Positions 10,473 through 22,100 of a DNA stretch of 64,000 bases are shown in pieces (position 1 is the stretch's first letter; each line of letters begins with the position of its first letter). Under the pieces are notes generated by a model that ran no database searches, was not told the DNA's origin, and saw only the letters and a program-made list of their open reading frames with translations. The stretch comes from Pomacea canaliculata (taxonomy: Eukaryota > Mollusca > Gastropoda > Architaenioglossa > Ampullariidae). The DNA lies in NCBI RefSeq assembly GCF_003073045.1, contig NC_037595.1, forward strand, positions 6,250,227-6,314,226, in the 5' to 3' direction. Both the position numbers and the translations under genes were made by a program.

Positions 10473-10984
10473 TCACGACGCCGCTAGAGTCTATAATTTT
10501 TCACTCTCAAACACACCAGCCGGTCGGACAATTGCGCGTTCTTTCTCTCAGAAAAAAAAAATGATTGCCTGTACGAGTCTGCCCGTGTTTACTAAACAAA
10601 AACTCAGAAGAACAAATCCTAACTATAAAGAAAAATACATTCACTAACAACGGCTTTTCCTCTGACTAACACAGTCAATCTTTTACTCACTCGCGAGGCA
10701 CATTGTCTTGGCAAAGGCTCTCTACTAACTCACTCCGTCTTCTCCTTTCTCTCCACTCTCCGTTTTTTCTTCTTCTCTCCCTTTTCAAGTGCACTGTCTC
10801 GGCAGTCACTTCTCACTTCCACAACTCAAAACGCAATCCCTCTCCCCACAATTAAGCATTCCTTTTCTTCTCCTTCGCCGTTTCTCAACAACTGCTTTTT
10901 TTTTTTTTTCGTCACCACACATTGACGTCATCTCCCCTTACGTCATTTAGGAAAAGTCCTAGCACTCTGGCTAGATCTCTGACA
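10473..10984. mobile_element. About 510-bp insertion in the tandem repeat, LTR-like
   Basis: The repeat unit reads acacaagtaactttg elsewhere. Here it is split after acaag, and the unit resumes at acaagtaactttg near 10985, so acaag may be a 5-bp target duplication. The insert begins TGTCACGACGCC, as many Gypsy-class LTRs do. The right edge has an ambiguous extra base group and no polypurine tract or coding region was seen, so a solo LTR is only one reading. Confidence 0.4.
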
Positions 10985-11221
10985 AGACAAGTAACTTTGT
11001 AATAAGTTGTTCCCCCTTACTTGGCCGGTTCCCTAGGTCGTCACGTTCCCAATTGTTTCTCCTTACGTCTAATGTGTCCAGATAACTAATGAGTCACTGT
11101 TCAATTAACCTTAAATCTAATCACACATACAATACACTACTTCGCGCAAAACACGCTCACCACTTATCTCGTTATCGCTTTGAGCTCACCTGTCAACTTT
11201 ACTCCAGAAAACTTGCGTGCA

Positions 11222-11482
11222 AAAGACCCAGACGCTAATGTCAGTACCCAGAAGTTTCTACCCCAAACCGCTTGCATCTAGATCTTTCTGTCCAAAATCC
11301 CCTTCCATTGGCCAGTCATGCCACCTGACATACCACAACCAATCACAACCAAAGACCCAGACGCTGACGTCACTCCCCAGAAGTTTCTACCCCAAAACGC
11401 TGAGCTTGCATCTAGATCTTTCTGTCCGAAACCCCGTTTCATTGGCCAGTCATGCCACCTGACATACCACAACCAATCACGC
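11222..11482 (+). repeat. Tandem duplication, about 129-bp unit, two copies
   Basis: Both copies begin aaagacccagacgct (11222 and 11351) and run through tctagatctttctgtcc and attggccagtcatgccacct to accacaaccaatcac. The second copy has a few extra bases. No coding evidence. Confidence 0.9.
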
Positions 11483-12270
11483 CTTACAGCCACCACGAGC
11501 CTAAGCTCCCATCCAAAGGTTATGTACTTCCGGAAGAGCAGCGCGAAAATGAAATTTAACGAGACGTTTGATATCAACAATATAATTACCGAAGTGCATT
11601 GCTTGTGTGCACTATTAATTAACCAATCTTGAACACAAAAGTATTTTAGAACACAAAAGTATTTGCTTCGCTAGTCTTAAATCTTTTGTATGAAATAATA
11701 AACAATAGGAATCGCATTTAAACTTCTAGATCTAGAATCATGACGTGTTCGCTTATATGCTTCACCTCGGTCTCTCGCTTTTATATAAAATCCGGTATTT
11801 TGTGGTGCTTTCAGGATGATGATTGAGGGGTGTGTGAGCTTCAATATCATATAACTGGTAATAGTGAAACATAAAATATAAAATTGTATGAGCTGATATA
11901 CTACAACACAACAATAACAAATCAAAGAGAAAATGGAACATCAATTTAGCTATTTTCTATTCTTGAATTTAAATCTATAATACTGGTTTACAGCATACGA
12001 CACATTGTAAATCATCTGTGTTGGCGTAATGGTGTGTGAACTGAAAGCACTGATGTTGATCTAGGCCTTTTCATATGCAGCGAGTTTTTTAAATCAATAA
12101 GAAGAATATTTAATCAACTTAATCAATTTAATTTAATCAATCATATTTAATCACTTCTGAAGTGATCTACTGAAAATTTAATGAATGACGCGATTATTAA
12201 TAACTAAATTTTTGCTTTAATGGGGATATCTTCCGCTATGTGAAAATTGTCTAAGCCTTATAGTCACGAT

Positions 12271-12522
12271 CTAAAACATGTACAGGACAAAGAAGAGTAA
12301 GAGGTAAACAATAAGATGCATTTTAATGCATTCTTCTTCAAAGTGCCTTGAACAAATCTTGGCTGTCAATGGATTGAAACTTTTGTCTGAACGGTTTATA
12401 GTATGAATGAGAGTCGTTCGCCACTTGTCTTGATCTGTCGATATTCCTGCCCGCGGAAGCGAAAAAAAGCTAAAACCGAAAGATTTGATACTCGCACAGT
12501 GGCATTCTACCAGCAGCAGCAT
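12271..12522 (-). pseudogene. THAP zinc-finger domain fragment
   Basis: Read on the minus strand, the frame carries FSFFSLPRAG, then a Trp, then KICSRHFEEECI. This matches the middle and C-x-x-H-F part of THAP domains, which bind DNA in proteins such as P-element transposases and host THAP factors. The first Cys pair of the C2CH finger is not clean (a C-x-C appears near the start), and no downstream effector domain was seen. It may be one exon of a gene, or a relic. Strand and identity rest on the CSRHF motif. Confidence 0.5.
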
Positions 12523-12599
12523 GAACCACCGCGTGCGCGTTTCTTTATTGTTGTTGCTCTTGCAGACTTTGCTGACATAGTCATTGAAGTCATTCGCTA

Positions 12600-12690
12600 A
12601 ACCGTGGTAAGCTTAACTGGAAGTTTTTAGCACCCGAGCGTCGTTCTAGCAGTAAAGGAAAAAAATTCGTATGCCATCCGTCCACCTATC
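12600..12690 (+). repeat. Dispersed repeat (relative at about 26895-27010)
   Basis: A stretch resembling aactggaagttttt, then cgttctagcagtaaa and an A-run followed by ttcgt(a/c)tgcc, recurs at about 26940-27012. It is a short interspersed repeat of unknown class. Confidence 0.55.
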
Positions 12691-12699
12691 TACGTCCAT

Positions 12700-13900
12700 G
12701 GTAAAACAGATGTGCAAACCCACACTACAGCCTACCCCTACGCTTTCACGACAACATCTGTCAAAAATATTCCACGTCATAGGCAACACTATCTGCGACA
12801 TCAGATTGTGAAAGGGAATTCACAACAAAATGGAATAGGCAAACCAAAAACAAAAGAAAATAAAGCCATAATATAAAATTGTCTGCATTACCTTCGTTAG
12901 ACACTCCCTGGATACCGCCTTCTACTGCTGCAGTTTGAGGTCTGTCTTCTCTTCTTTTGTACTCTTTGCAGAGCATCAATATGTTGGTCATTGGGGTGCT
13001 CACGTGATGATGCCAATATTCTGGTGGTTAGTGAATACCTGTGGGCATAAAAGGTTGTTTATCACTTTTCCAAACCTATGAATTCCTTGATCTCTATTAT
13101 TCTATAATTCAAACAAGAAACATCTGTTGTTTCAAGATTTGGATTTCAAGATAGCTGTTAAGAACTGCTTGTCTGACAACCCATCTGGAAAGGCAATTTC
13201 TTTTCCACGTTATACAATACATACAGCCTTACCTAGTTATGTTAGTGTTGATCAGTGAAGAAAAAAAAAAGAAATTGGTCAACAGCAAATAAGTAACGGT
13301 CGGAACACTCTCTCTGGCGTTACTCTCCTCCAACTGTAGAAGCGCGTCTGGGACGTTTAAGTCAGTCGTCACGATCGTGCTACGTCATTGCCAAGCTGAC
13401 GTATGTCAATTCGTCCGCTAGGCTCGAAAACGACCGCGTCACAGCTGTGTCCGCACACACCAAAGAGACCTAAGGGTGAGTGGGTGGAATGGCGGTTAGA
13501 TGGGAGGTAGGATGGATGGGCCGGGTAGAACAGGAGAGTTCACTAATTAGCATGCACGATCGTGCTTGAAAGCTTTTAATCGGTTACAAGTGGATGAACA
13601 CATGAGAGGGGAGACCTGTATGCCGAAAGAGAAATGGTGCCTCTTCTTACCATGCATGACAAAAGTGCGCATGCGTGTGACTGAACGAGAGGCGCAGAGA
13701 GGCAGAGAAAGAGAGGTGTCGTGTCTACAATACCTGGGGTCGTATGTTGGCTCTACTGTGAAGTTTTTGTGCAGAATGATGTGTTGTGAAGTTTGTGCAC
13801 AATGCTGCCAACTCAATAAATAATAGACAATATATTAAAATTTACATAGTGACATTTATTTTACACTCAGTCATAATCACACATTTTAAAACAAAAGCAA
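12700..13900. other. No recognised gene
   Basis: Only short, unconvincing frames were seen. Positions 13325-13400 are a diverged relative of the 1-943/4609-5525 repeat (ctccaactgtagaagcgcg). Confidence 0.45.
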
Positions 13901-14429
13901 AATGAAATGTGAATAATTTACAGTCTACAAGAAGCGATAAAAGTGTGAAAGGGAAAGACAAGGAAATGGTGCAGTATGTGAATTTGCATAATTTCAAAAT
14001 ATTGCTTGAATTTCGCAGTGACCGAGGAAATAACTCAAAGTGTGGGACCCCTGACAACAGAATCTGCACCCTGCTTAGACAACAGTTTGGTCAAGACTTG
14101 CAACAAAGAAAATGGTAATTTTTATTTTAAGTAAAATGTTGAATGTTTTGTTATTCTTGTCAACTTATATGATTTTCAGGAAAATTGATAGTTACATTCA
14201 ATTTTCTTTGGCACACATTTGTAGTCTATAATTGCATCCACACACAAATATATATATAAATACACATCTAAATGATATTTACAGTTAATTCTTGCAAGAC
14301 TGATAATTTTCTGCCATGTTACACTAAATCAGTTTGTGGATAACATCACTTTTCCTTAGAATATTATTGATGCATATGCAGAAATCTAATTGCCACTCTT
14401 GCGACTATCATTTAGTACATAATTTTTTT

Positions 14430-14757
14430 TGCTCTGCCCCAGAGTTTTCAAGTCCCTCCACATCATTGGCAGACTTCTACCCGTCAACACCACTGTCCAT
14501 GGACAACCAGGAAACCTTTAGAATGAAAAAAAGAAAAAGAGTCAGCAAAACCTTTAGAATGAAAAATATAAAAAGAGTCAGCAAAGGAGATGAAGAGCAA
14601 CAACTCACGAAAAAATATTTGAAAAAACAAAAACCAGAGTCATGCCAACAAAAAATAGGACTAAAAATGAAAAAACTCAAACTGGAAGTCTGGCTGCTGG
14701 AAGCTGAAAAAAGAAAGATAGAGAAAGAGATGAGTACTGCCAGTGTATGCATTTTTT
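14430..14757 (+). CDS. Basic coiled-coil protein fragment, probable Harbinger partner ORF
   Basis: The frame after about 14440 reads a Ser/Pro-rich stretch, then two similar Lys/Arg-rich repeats (TFRMKKRKRVSK, TFRMKNIKRVSK) and a heptad-like Leu/Lys/Glu segment (LKLEVWLLEAEKRKIEKEM). Harbinger (PIF) elements carry a transposase gene and a Myb/SANT-like DNA-binding partner gene with a C-terminal coiled coil. A Harbinger transposase lies convergently at 14930-15539. No clear Myb/SANT domain was found upstream (13909-14118 is open but not diagnostic), so this is probably the C-terminal exon of a damaged partner gene. Confidence 0.4.
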
Positions 14758-14929
14758 AGATATTAGAGTGGATGTGTATGCAGTTAAATTTTTTTTTTGG
14801 AATTATGTCCTTGATCTTAGAATGTGCATCTCTAAATCTATTGTTTACGTGGTGTATATTTGTTTGGTTTTTCTTGTGTGTGCCTTGATAGTATGTGCTA
14901 TATTCTGTGTCACACAGACTTTGTTTTTT

Positions 14930-15539
14930 TTACTGGTGTGCAAGAAATGCAATCAGCCTATTGCGGGCAACTTTCCTAGCAGCAACTCTTGCTCTCTTCT
15001 GTGCTTGCATATTGTATCTCCTCTCTACAAGGTTTTCATCTGCACAATGGTTTTCATCTGCACCATTATCATCAGTATCATCTTCTTCATCATCTGGGTC
15101 TGGCAGAGCTAGAAACCTGAACAAAATGTCAAAAGCAAATTGTAAGTTAATAGAACATCTCATCCATCCCCCTTATAAAAATGAGGTAAAAATGATATTC
15201 AGATTTTGTCAGCTATACCACAATATTCAAGAAAACAATGTTCACAAACCTGGCACGATTGTGCAAAATGAAGCACACTATAATTATTTCGCTTGCTCTC
15301 TCTGGAGACACCTGTAAGCCAGTATGTAGGCAGTGCCACCTCCTCTTAGCAACAATGCTTCTTTCCACTGTGCAGCGTGCCTGTCTGTGGAGTTCATTAT
15401 AAATTCTCTCTTCTGGAGTGTCTGGGTTTAAAACAGGGGTCATTAGCCAGTCCCTTAGCATATATACCCACTGTCTCCAAGAAGATGTCCTCTTAGAGGT
15501 GGCTGATTACTTTCCATGGCATCATAGAGTGATGACTCT
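14930..15539 (-). pseudogene. Harbinger-type (HARBI1-like) transposase, C-terminal two exons, frameshifted
   Basis: On minus, exon 15539-15250 follows a ttttttgtag acceptor and encodes RESSLYDAMESNQPPLRG, then LLGDSGYI. After a frame shift near 15457 it continues LRDWLMTPVLNPDTPEERIY and later IIIVCFILHNRAR. These are hallmarks of the DDE nuclease domain (DDE_Tnp_4) of Harbinger transposases. The next exon (15116-14930) follows a ttgttcag acceptor and encodes an acidic run (DPDDEEDDTDDNGADEN) and a basic tail ending FLAHQ, typical of this family's C-terminus. The frame break and the missing N-terminal part mean it cannot supply transposase as it stands. It is convergent with the coiled-coil ORF at 14430. 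Confidence 0.8.
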
Positions 15540-16252
15540 CTACAAAAAAATATTTTCATCTCTATCAAAAAATAACATTGGCTTTTTGGATTACATGGGC
15601 TATTTAAACATGACATTACATGGGATTTAAGTAATTGTGGTTGTACATAAAGCTGCTGCAAGCAGTGGCATTTGCAGCTGTCTCCTAAATATGCACACAT
15701 GAATGATGATACCATCTTGTATGAGTTTAGAGATGAGTGAGAAATTAGTTGCTAGTGTGTCAGCGCACCTGCCTGGCAGTGATAGGGTAGAGGAGGAGCA
15801 TTCCTGGCGCTGAGGATCGTGAGAGTATCCTACATCAAGATGGCAGATGACGGGACTGGGAAAGTGTGAGATATATGAGGAGGATTATCTGAGAATGATT
15901 ATCCAAGGAACAGTAGTAGTGTATTTGACAGTGAACGTCTGCGACATTCTCCAAACAGTGAGTGGAACTATTTTGTTGAACAGTTGGCACATTAATGCGA
16001 TATTTATGGTTTAATAGTCTCGCTATGTATGTGTTTAATGTTGAGTGTATAACCTTCGTTGCCTCCTACAATAAAGACGGCTCCCACCTTTAGTGGAGTA
16101 ACCCCACGTCAAATCTTTGAGATATGTTGAAAGAAAGAACACGTGTATTTTAGTGACTAACCAATGTAAGGGGAAAAAAGTAGTCACATTACATATTTCC
16201 ATGTATCATAAATTGTTGATTTGCTTCAGTTGAACTTCTACTTCTGAAAACC

Positions 16253-16473
16253 CAGCAAACACGCAAGATTCGGCCAAGCTTGGGCCACGCTTGGGAAAAT
16301 CTTGTAACATTGGTTAGCCCAGTATACCAAGCATCCACCAAGCAAGCGCCAAGGCTCACGGTGCGCGCTAAACGCGATCGCTCATTCAGCTGCGAATGGG
16401 GAACTTGAAAAAAGCTTGGCGGAATGGTAATCGGCCAAGAACCCCGGTCGCCAAGCTTGACCCAAGCTTGCTG
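16253..16473. mobile_element. MITE-like element rich in CCAAGCTTGG motifs
   Basis: The left end cagcaaacacgcaag and the right end cccaagcttgctg are imperfect inverted repeats. The interior repeats variants of ccaagcttggg at least six times. It is non-coding, and higher in GC than its surroundings. Confidence 0.5.
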
Positions 16474-16897
16474 ACATCGACTGATTTATGACTATCAAGT
16501 CACGTTTTACAAAATGCTTATTTGTAATTATATTTTGTAGATTGTTAAATAACATATAAATATATTTTATACTTAATAGTTATCACAATTTAAAAAAATA
16601 TAAAGTATATACACGTGTAAATATATTATGAAGAACGATCACTCGCGCAACCCTTATTCGCATGTGTTCCGGTCACCGCCATATTTAAATATAAAATACA
16701 CTGTACAGCGAAATTGGAGTTACACTCTATCGTCTGATCTTCATTGTTCTCCGAAAGTTATCAAGGTACAAGTACACAGTATTTTGATTAAAGAAATAAG
16801 ATTAAGAAAAGACATTTAATTTGTTAAAGTTTTTTTTTATATATATATAGTCTTTTCCTATTTATTTGCTAGGTTTTGATTATCAAAGATTTAAAAG

Positions 16898-18647
16898 ATG
16901 TGCCACAATATCAAGCTATTCGAAGATGGAAAGAAGTCTGCAGCCATCATGCCCGATGAATGGCTAATCCCAGAGAGCACCAATAGATTTTTCTGGCCTA
17001 GCTCTAAAGCAGACTCCACCTGGGTCAAAAACATAAAAAAGCCAGGCCTGAACTGGAATATTTTCACCTACCAGCAGATAATTAAAAGCACATGTAAGTT
17101 ATTTTCTCTGTGTGTGCTCATTTGATTACTCCTTTGTTAAAAAAATTAAAAATTTCTACTAGTGCACTAATGATAAATTGAATATAGTATATCATAGAAT
17201 TTTTGAAAGAAATTTAGTATTTGATACTTTAGAAATCAAATAAACACAAGTCTGCATAAGACTTTTCTAGTAATTTGATACCAAAATTGCTTGTCTAAGG
17301 AGCCCTGGCTGTGAAAGCAGTACATCACACTTTGTATTCCCCCCACCAGCACCACCAAGACCTGTGAGATCAGTTTTGCGCGAACTCTGTTTTCTATTAG
17401 ACGTGTTTAGTCTGTAGATTCTCCAGCACAGCCAGGACCATTTACTATTAACAGTAAGGTTACACTTGAGTTTGAAATTAATATGTTCAGAGAATTAGAA
17501 GTACCTTTTTGTTTACTTCTGAGTTTGAAATTAATATGTTCAGAGAATTAGAAGTACCTTTTTGTTTACTTTATGTATGCACAAGTAAAAGATTTAATTG
17601 CATTGTGTGTACACTTAAATACACTTGCATTGATATTTTTTTGTTTATTTTTAAGGGCCTCAGTCACATATTCTGATTTGACACCAGTAGCATCTTCAGC
17701 AGCTGCTACTGACTGTAAGGTTTCATATGAACTTCCAGTGATTATATTTAGAGAATTAGATGTGCATTTTTTGTTGTGGGTGTGCATTAAGAGACCTACA
17801 TTTATCAGCACTAAGAGACTTTGTTTTGCTTTTAGTCGCCACCATCAGACGGTCTATTCCTGCATCACCATCATCAGCACCAGCAACATCTGCTAGCGAC
17901 TGTAAGATTCTACTTAAACTTCTAATTATTACATTCAGAGAATTAAAAATGCTTATTTGTTTTATTTTTGCATGTTAGATATATATATATATGTAATCAC
18001 CTTGTACTTACAGTTATTTTAAATATCAGCATTAAGATAATCTTAATTTTTTTTTTTTTAGTACAAATGCTTCCAAGTTATTTTGAGAAAACTTTCAAAA
18101 AGATACAAGAATTCCAGAACGGTACAGAGATCCTGCAGCAGAAGGTGGACCAGCAAAGCAATGTGGCTGCCAGCCATACAACTCCAGATACCTTCCTCTC
18201 TCCACTGCAGGAAGTTGATCAGCTTAAACGATGCTTTGGCAGAGGAGAATACCAGACAAAGAATGGTAAGATGTAGGAAAGATTTTGTCAGTAAAGGCAA
18301 TCCCAAGAGACACGAAAGGATAACCAGGAGTAAAAAGTAACCTGTTAGTGTTTATTGCTTCCATATTTGTTAAACTTTGTCTTAACCATATAAGCTCACC
18401 CATTGTATTTGCCATCTTCAGAAGATTCACAGTTGGGATTTTTATATATGTATAAAGAGACTGTTGCTGATCGAAACATTTTTTTGTTTCAGGTTTTGTA
18501 TCTGAGCTATTTTGGTGGCCTCACACCGAAAAGAGGCACTGTACCGTCTGCTGAAGCATCTGCTTGCTCCAAAACTGTACAGCTTGGAAGGGAGGAAGGA
18601 GAAACGAAGATTTAACACCTTGCAACATTTAAAAGCCACAGTTTATG
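16898..18647 (+). CDS. DUF4806-like protein gene, several exons, frame damaged
   Basis: Exon 16898-17093 encodes MCHNIKLFEDGKKSAAIMPD, then EWLIPESTNRFFWPSSK and W-x-K, the start typical of DUF4806 proteins. It ends at a tgtaagt donor. Ser/Ala/Thr-rich mini-exons follow (about 17650-17718 and 17831-17899, each ending gac t|gtaag). Exon 18062-18265 encodes a helical stretch and PLQEVDQLKRCF. Exon 18493-18647 encodes LSYFGGLTPK and, after an extra base near 18530, EALYRLLKHLLAPKLYSLEG and a Lys-rich KRRFNTLQHLKA segment, the DUF4806 core. DUF4806 has no assigned function and is common in mobile-element-rich invertebrate and cnidarian gene families. The frame break may be an assembly error or decay. 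No stop exon was fixed before the UBAC1 exons begin at 19186. Confidence 0.6.
17410..17960 (+). repeat. Tandemly duplicated mini-exon units inside the DUF4806-like gene
   Basis: Three units each hold a short exon-like segment ending in a gtaag donor, then intron sequence with a variant of tcagagaattagaa (about 17490, 17540, 17750 and 17937). A perfect 50-bp direct repeat lies at about 17470-17570. The mini-exons encode Ser/Thr/Ala/Pro-rich peptides of similar length, so the low-complexity linker seems to have grown by exon duplication. Confidence 0.65.
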
Positions 18648-19185
18648 GTAAGTAGCATTCACAGCAGTTTAGGGGATTTTGGATGGAGATTTTTAAGCTT
18701 ACCTTTCCAATCACAAATAATGCCCTTAACACCCAGCTTGTCACTAATTTTAATTTGGCACCATTTTAAGAGCCCTTTGTTCCTGCAACTTCCAAGACAC
18801 TAGTCTTTGATTTACATTAGTTGCTGCAAAAAAGTCCATATTTTTAAAACAAATCATGCCTTTGACAGTATGCCACCAGCAATAATACTCAATTTTCTCC
18901 TAAGCAAATGATGTTAAGACTAATGTAATTGCAAAGATAATTTCTTAGTGTATATTGTACGCCTTTTTGGAAAGCTAACTGTCATCTATCTCTCAGTGCT
19001 ATCATAATACAATTTCTAACTTTCAGTAAGCCTTCACATTTGAATAAATATTGATGTTTTAGACTGTATTAAATGTAATATTGTTGTTTTGATTGTATAA
19101 ATGTTCACACCTCTTTGTAAGGTGTGAAGACACACACACATTTTTGGTTGTGTTTTGATGTCTTTTCTCAATTCTTTTTGTGCAG

Positions 19186-22100
19186 AAGGATGATCCACGA
19201 ACTCCAGATTTCAGCACAATACGGAAGTTGACGTCACACCTTCCCAACATTCCATACAGTGTTAAAGAAGAGGAACCAACAAACTCAGTTGATGTATATA
19301 TGTCATTGCATAAATATATTCATTTTGCAGTTTCTGTTTACTTGAATTTTGATGCATTGTTATTAAATTAGAGTAAGAGTGGAATTAGCAGGTATTATTT
19401 TTGTCTCTGACTAAAAAATGTAAATGACTTTTGCAGATTTATTTAAAAGATCTCTCCACAGATGCATTGGGCACCTCATGAGTAAAAGAAAAATAGGATA
19501 ATGCCAACTTCTGATACTGCTTTTTATTAAACTGGGTTTATCTATTGACTAAAATTGTTAGGTTTCATGTAGTCATTACTTATTAAAGCAATAAAAGTTA
19601 AAATTAACCAATTAGCCCAGATCTAGCATGTGGCTTGTTTTTTACCACCCCCTCATCCTTCAGTTATGCCTGGTCATTCACATGATTTTAATCTTGCCTT
19701 ATAAACATGCTTAAGTCAGTAAATTAGTAAATGAGTCACTTTTTCCATTGGTAATCAGTTTCAGACAGAGCTGCGTCGAATCCTTATTTCGCTTATAGAA
19801 GCTTCACAGAGAATTCTTTGCCTCAACCCATCAGCTGCCAAAATCTTCAAGCAGGCTGAAGGTGTGCATGCAAAATTGCACATTTGTATAAACATTTACA
19901 AATGTTTTATGTTGTGTTGATTTTTTTTTTAAAGACAAAACAGATGAGTAGATAAAAAGATATGACAGTCTTTAGTACCATTCCCATCAGTAACCACATT
20001 TACTTAATTTCCTTGAACTTGCATAGATCGTTAACTAGCATCTGCATGTGGATATTGAAATACAAGAGACACAAAGGGCATTTTGTTAAGTAGGTCCTAC
20101 AATGATAATCGCTATAGGAATAATTCTTTTAAAAGCAAAAAATCATAGTTTTACTAGAAGATATTTCACTTATCAAATAGTCTGCACCTTTGTGTGTGTG
20201 TGTTCTTGCATGTGTGCATAAATGTGTTTACATGAACTGTATGTGTTTGTGTGCTGCAAGATATGCTAAGTGAACTTTTGCAGCAACCCAAATTTGATTA
20301 TGCTGCACTCAAACAGTTGACTGACATGGGTTTCCCAGAGGCTCATGCCAAGAAAGCACTGGTAATTAACAAGTATGGGGTCTGCCATTCTGTTGTTTCA
20401 TTTTATTTTCAGTTCATTTGTCTTGTAAATGTAGTCTTAAATCTGAGTATACATTCACTAAGATTTCATCCACTCCAGCTTGCCACAAGATGGACTGTGT
20501 CATGTCAAGACTTATGTTTATCAAAATTTATTAATCACTATGAATGTATTTTCAACTGCTAAAGGATTTAATTAAAATGCATTTTTGCAAACTATATTTA
20601 AACTAATTAAATCGTAATTTATTTACTACCTATTATTGCTCTGTGTGTCTTGTTTTTGAAATATGCCTATGGGACTGCCACTGGGATGCTTTGAGCCAGA
20701 ATAAAGTTTATAAAATCATTTCCTGTCTTTCTGACCATCCACTGCAAGGCCATTTTTTCAGGCAGAAGGAGGTAGTAGTAGACTTAAAAGGGACACACCT
20801 AGGCCGCATATTTCCATGTTTCACCAGACAATATTGTAAGCAGATAGAAAACTCAAGGAATCGAAAAAAAATGTGACTTTTACTGACCCTGTCTTCAAAC
20901 TACTCCTGTTGTGCTTATTTTTTAGAATGGAGGTGATGGCAGCAATGGAATGGTTATTTCAGAATGGAAATGAACCTGATGTTTTGCAGGTGGTTTGACA
21001 TGCCTCTTCCAGAGTTAGAGGAACCAATCACTTCATCAAGTCAAGACAGGGTATGTGATTTTGGTAACAGTATAATGAGTATAATTTCCATATTTTCTAC
21101 AACAGATGAAGAAAAAAAGAGAAATATTCAGTTTTTAATTGCTATTTTTTTTAAGGGAGATTGGGGAGAAAGATAGTTCATGTCATTTCTAAAATCATCT
21201 TGCATCTGTCATTCAAGGTAGGCCATAGCAGAAAATGTTGCTAGGATCTAGTGCAGTGGTTCTCAAAGGGTGGTCCGCGGCTGACAGTCGTCATATGTCA
21301 GCAAATTGAACTGATGTTTAAAGTGATGAATTCATTGCATTAACATTTTAATTACAAATAACAAGGTACATAGTTTTGTGTCAACTCATTACTATACTAC
21401 TGACACAGAAGTACATTTAGTTTTGAATTGTAATGAAACAAATGCGGCAATTTAAATTTGAAATTCATTGTAAAGACTAAATGTTAGGCCTTGGTGGTCC
21501 GCCATCTTTTTTACTTAAGTAAAGTGGTCCGCGGTCTGAAATACCTTGAGAACCACTGATCTAGTGTGATATAGAAATCCTGTTGTGAAGCAAGTCAACT
21601 TGCTTTGTGAAATAGGTCATTCTCAGATACACTTTAAAAAAACTGTATAGATTGATTTGTCATAGTTTTTTATTTCTCATTTTTTTATATTCCCTCTATT
21701 ACACCTATATTTAAATAAATAAAAAAATTCTCTAATGTGACAATAACTTTTGGGCTGCTAAGCCAAAAATACTGCTGTTCAACTTTTAGTTTTGTTATGC
21801 TTCAGGAACTTCAAGGTGCAGAGGGTGGTTTGCTGCAGACAGGAGGAGAGCCTACAAGTGCTGGTTCTGAAGGGGGTCTCCTACACTACACCAGCATCTT
21901 AGGCACCATTCGTGCCTTATGAAAGCAAGAGTTTCATCCTAATCCTGAGGTGAGTCGCTGTTGAGAGGCAGGAGACATAAGAATTGGTGTTTACGGTCAA
22001 GCCATCATCTGAATGGAAACTCAACATGGTCATAAATGGTATTGATTACAAGTATTTTGCTGTTGCATTGCTGGACTGCCCCGACAGGAGACTCCTAGCA

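Noticed and set aside
11217..11632. Repeated peptide frames (PRSFYPK, RSFCPK)
   Set aside because: They arise from the 129-bp tandem DNA duplication; frames shift between the two copies and no homology is known.
14747..15317. Plus-strand hydrophobic frames resembling membrane proteins
   Set aside because: They are antisense to the Harbinger transposase exons (acidic codons read backwards), so not real genes.
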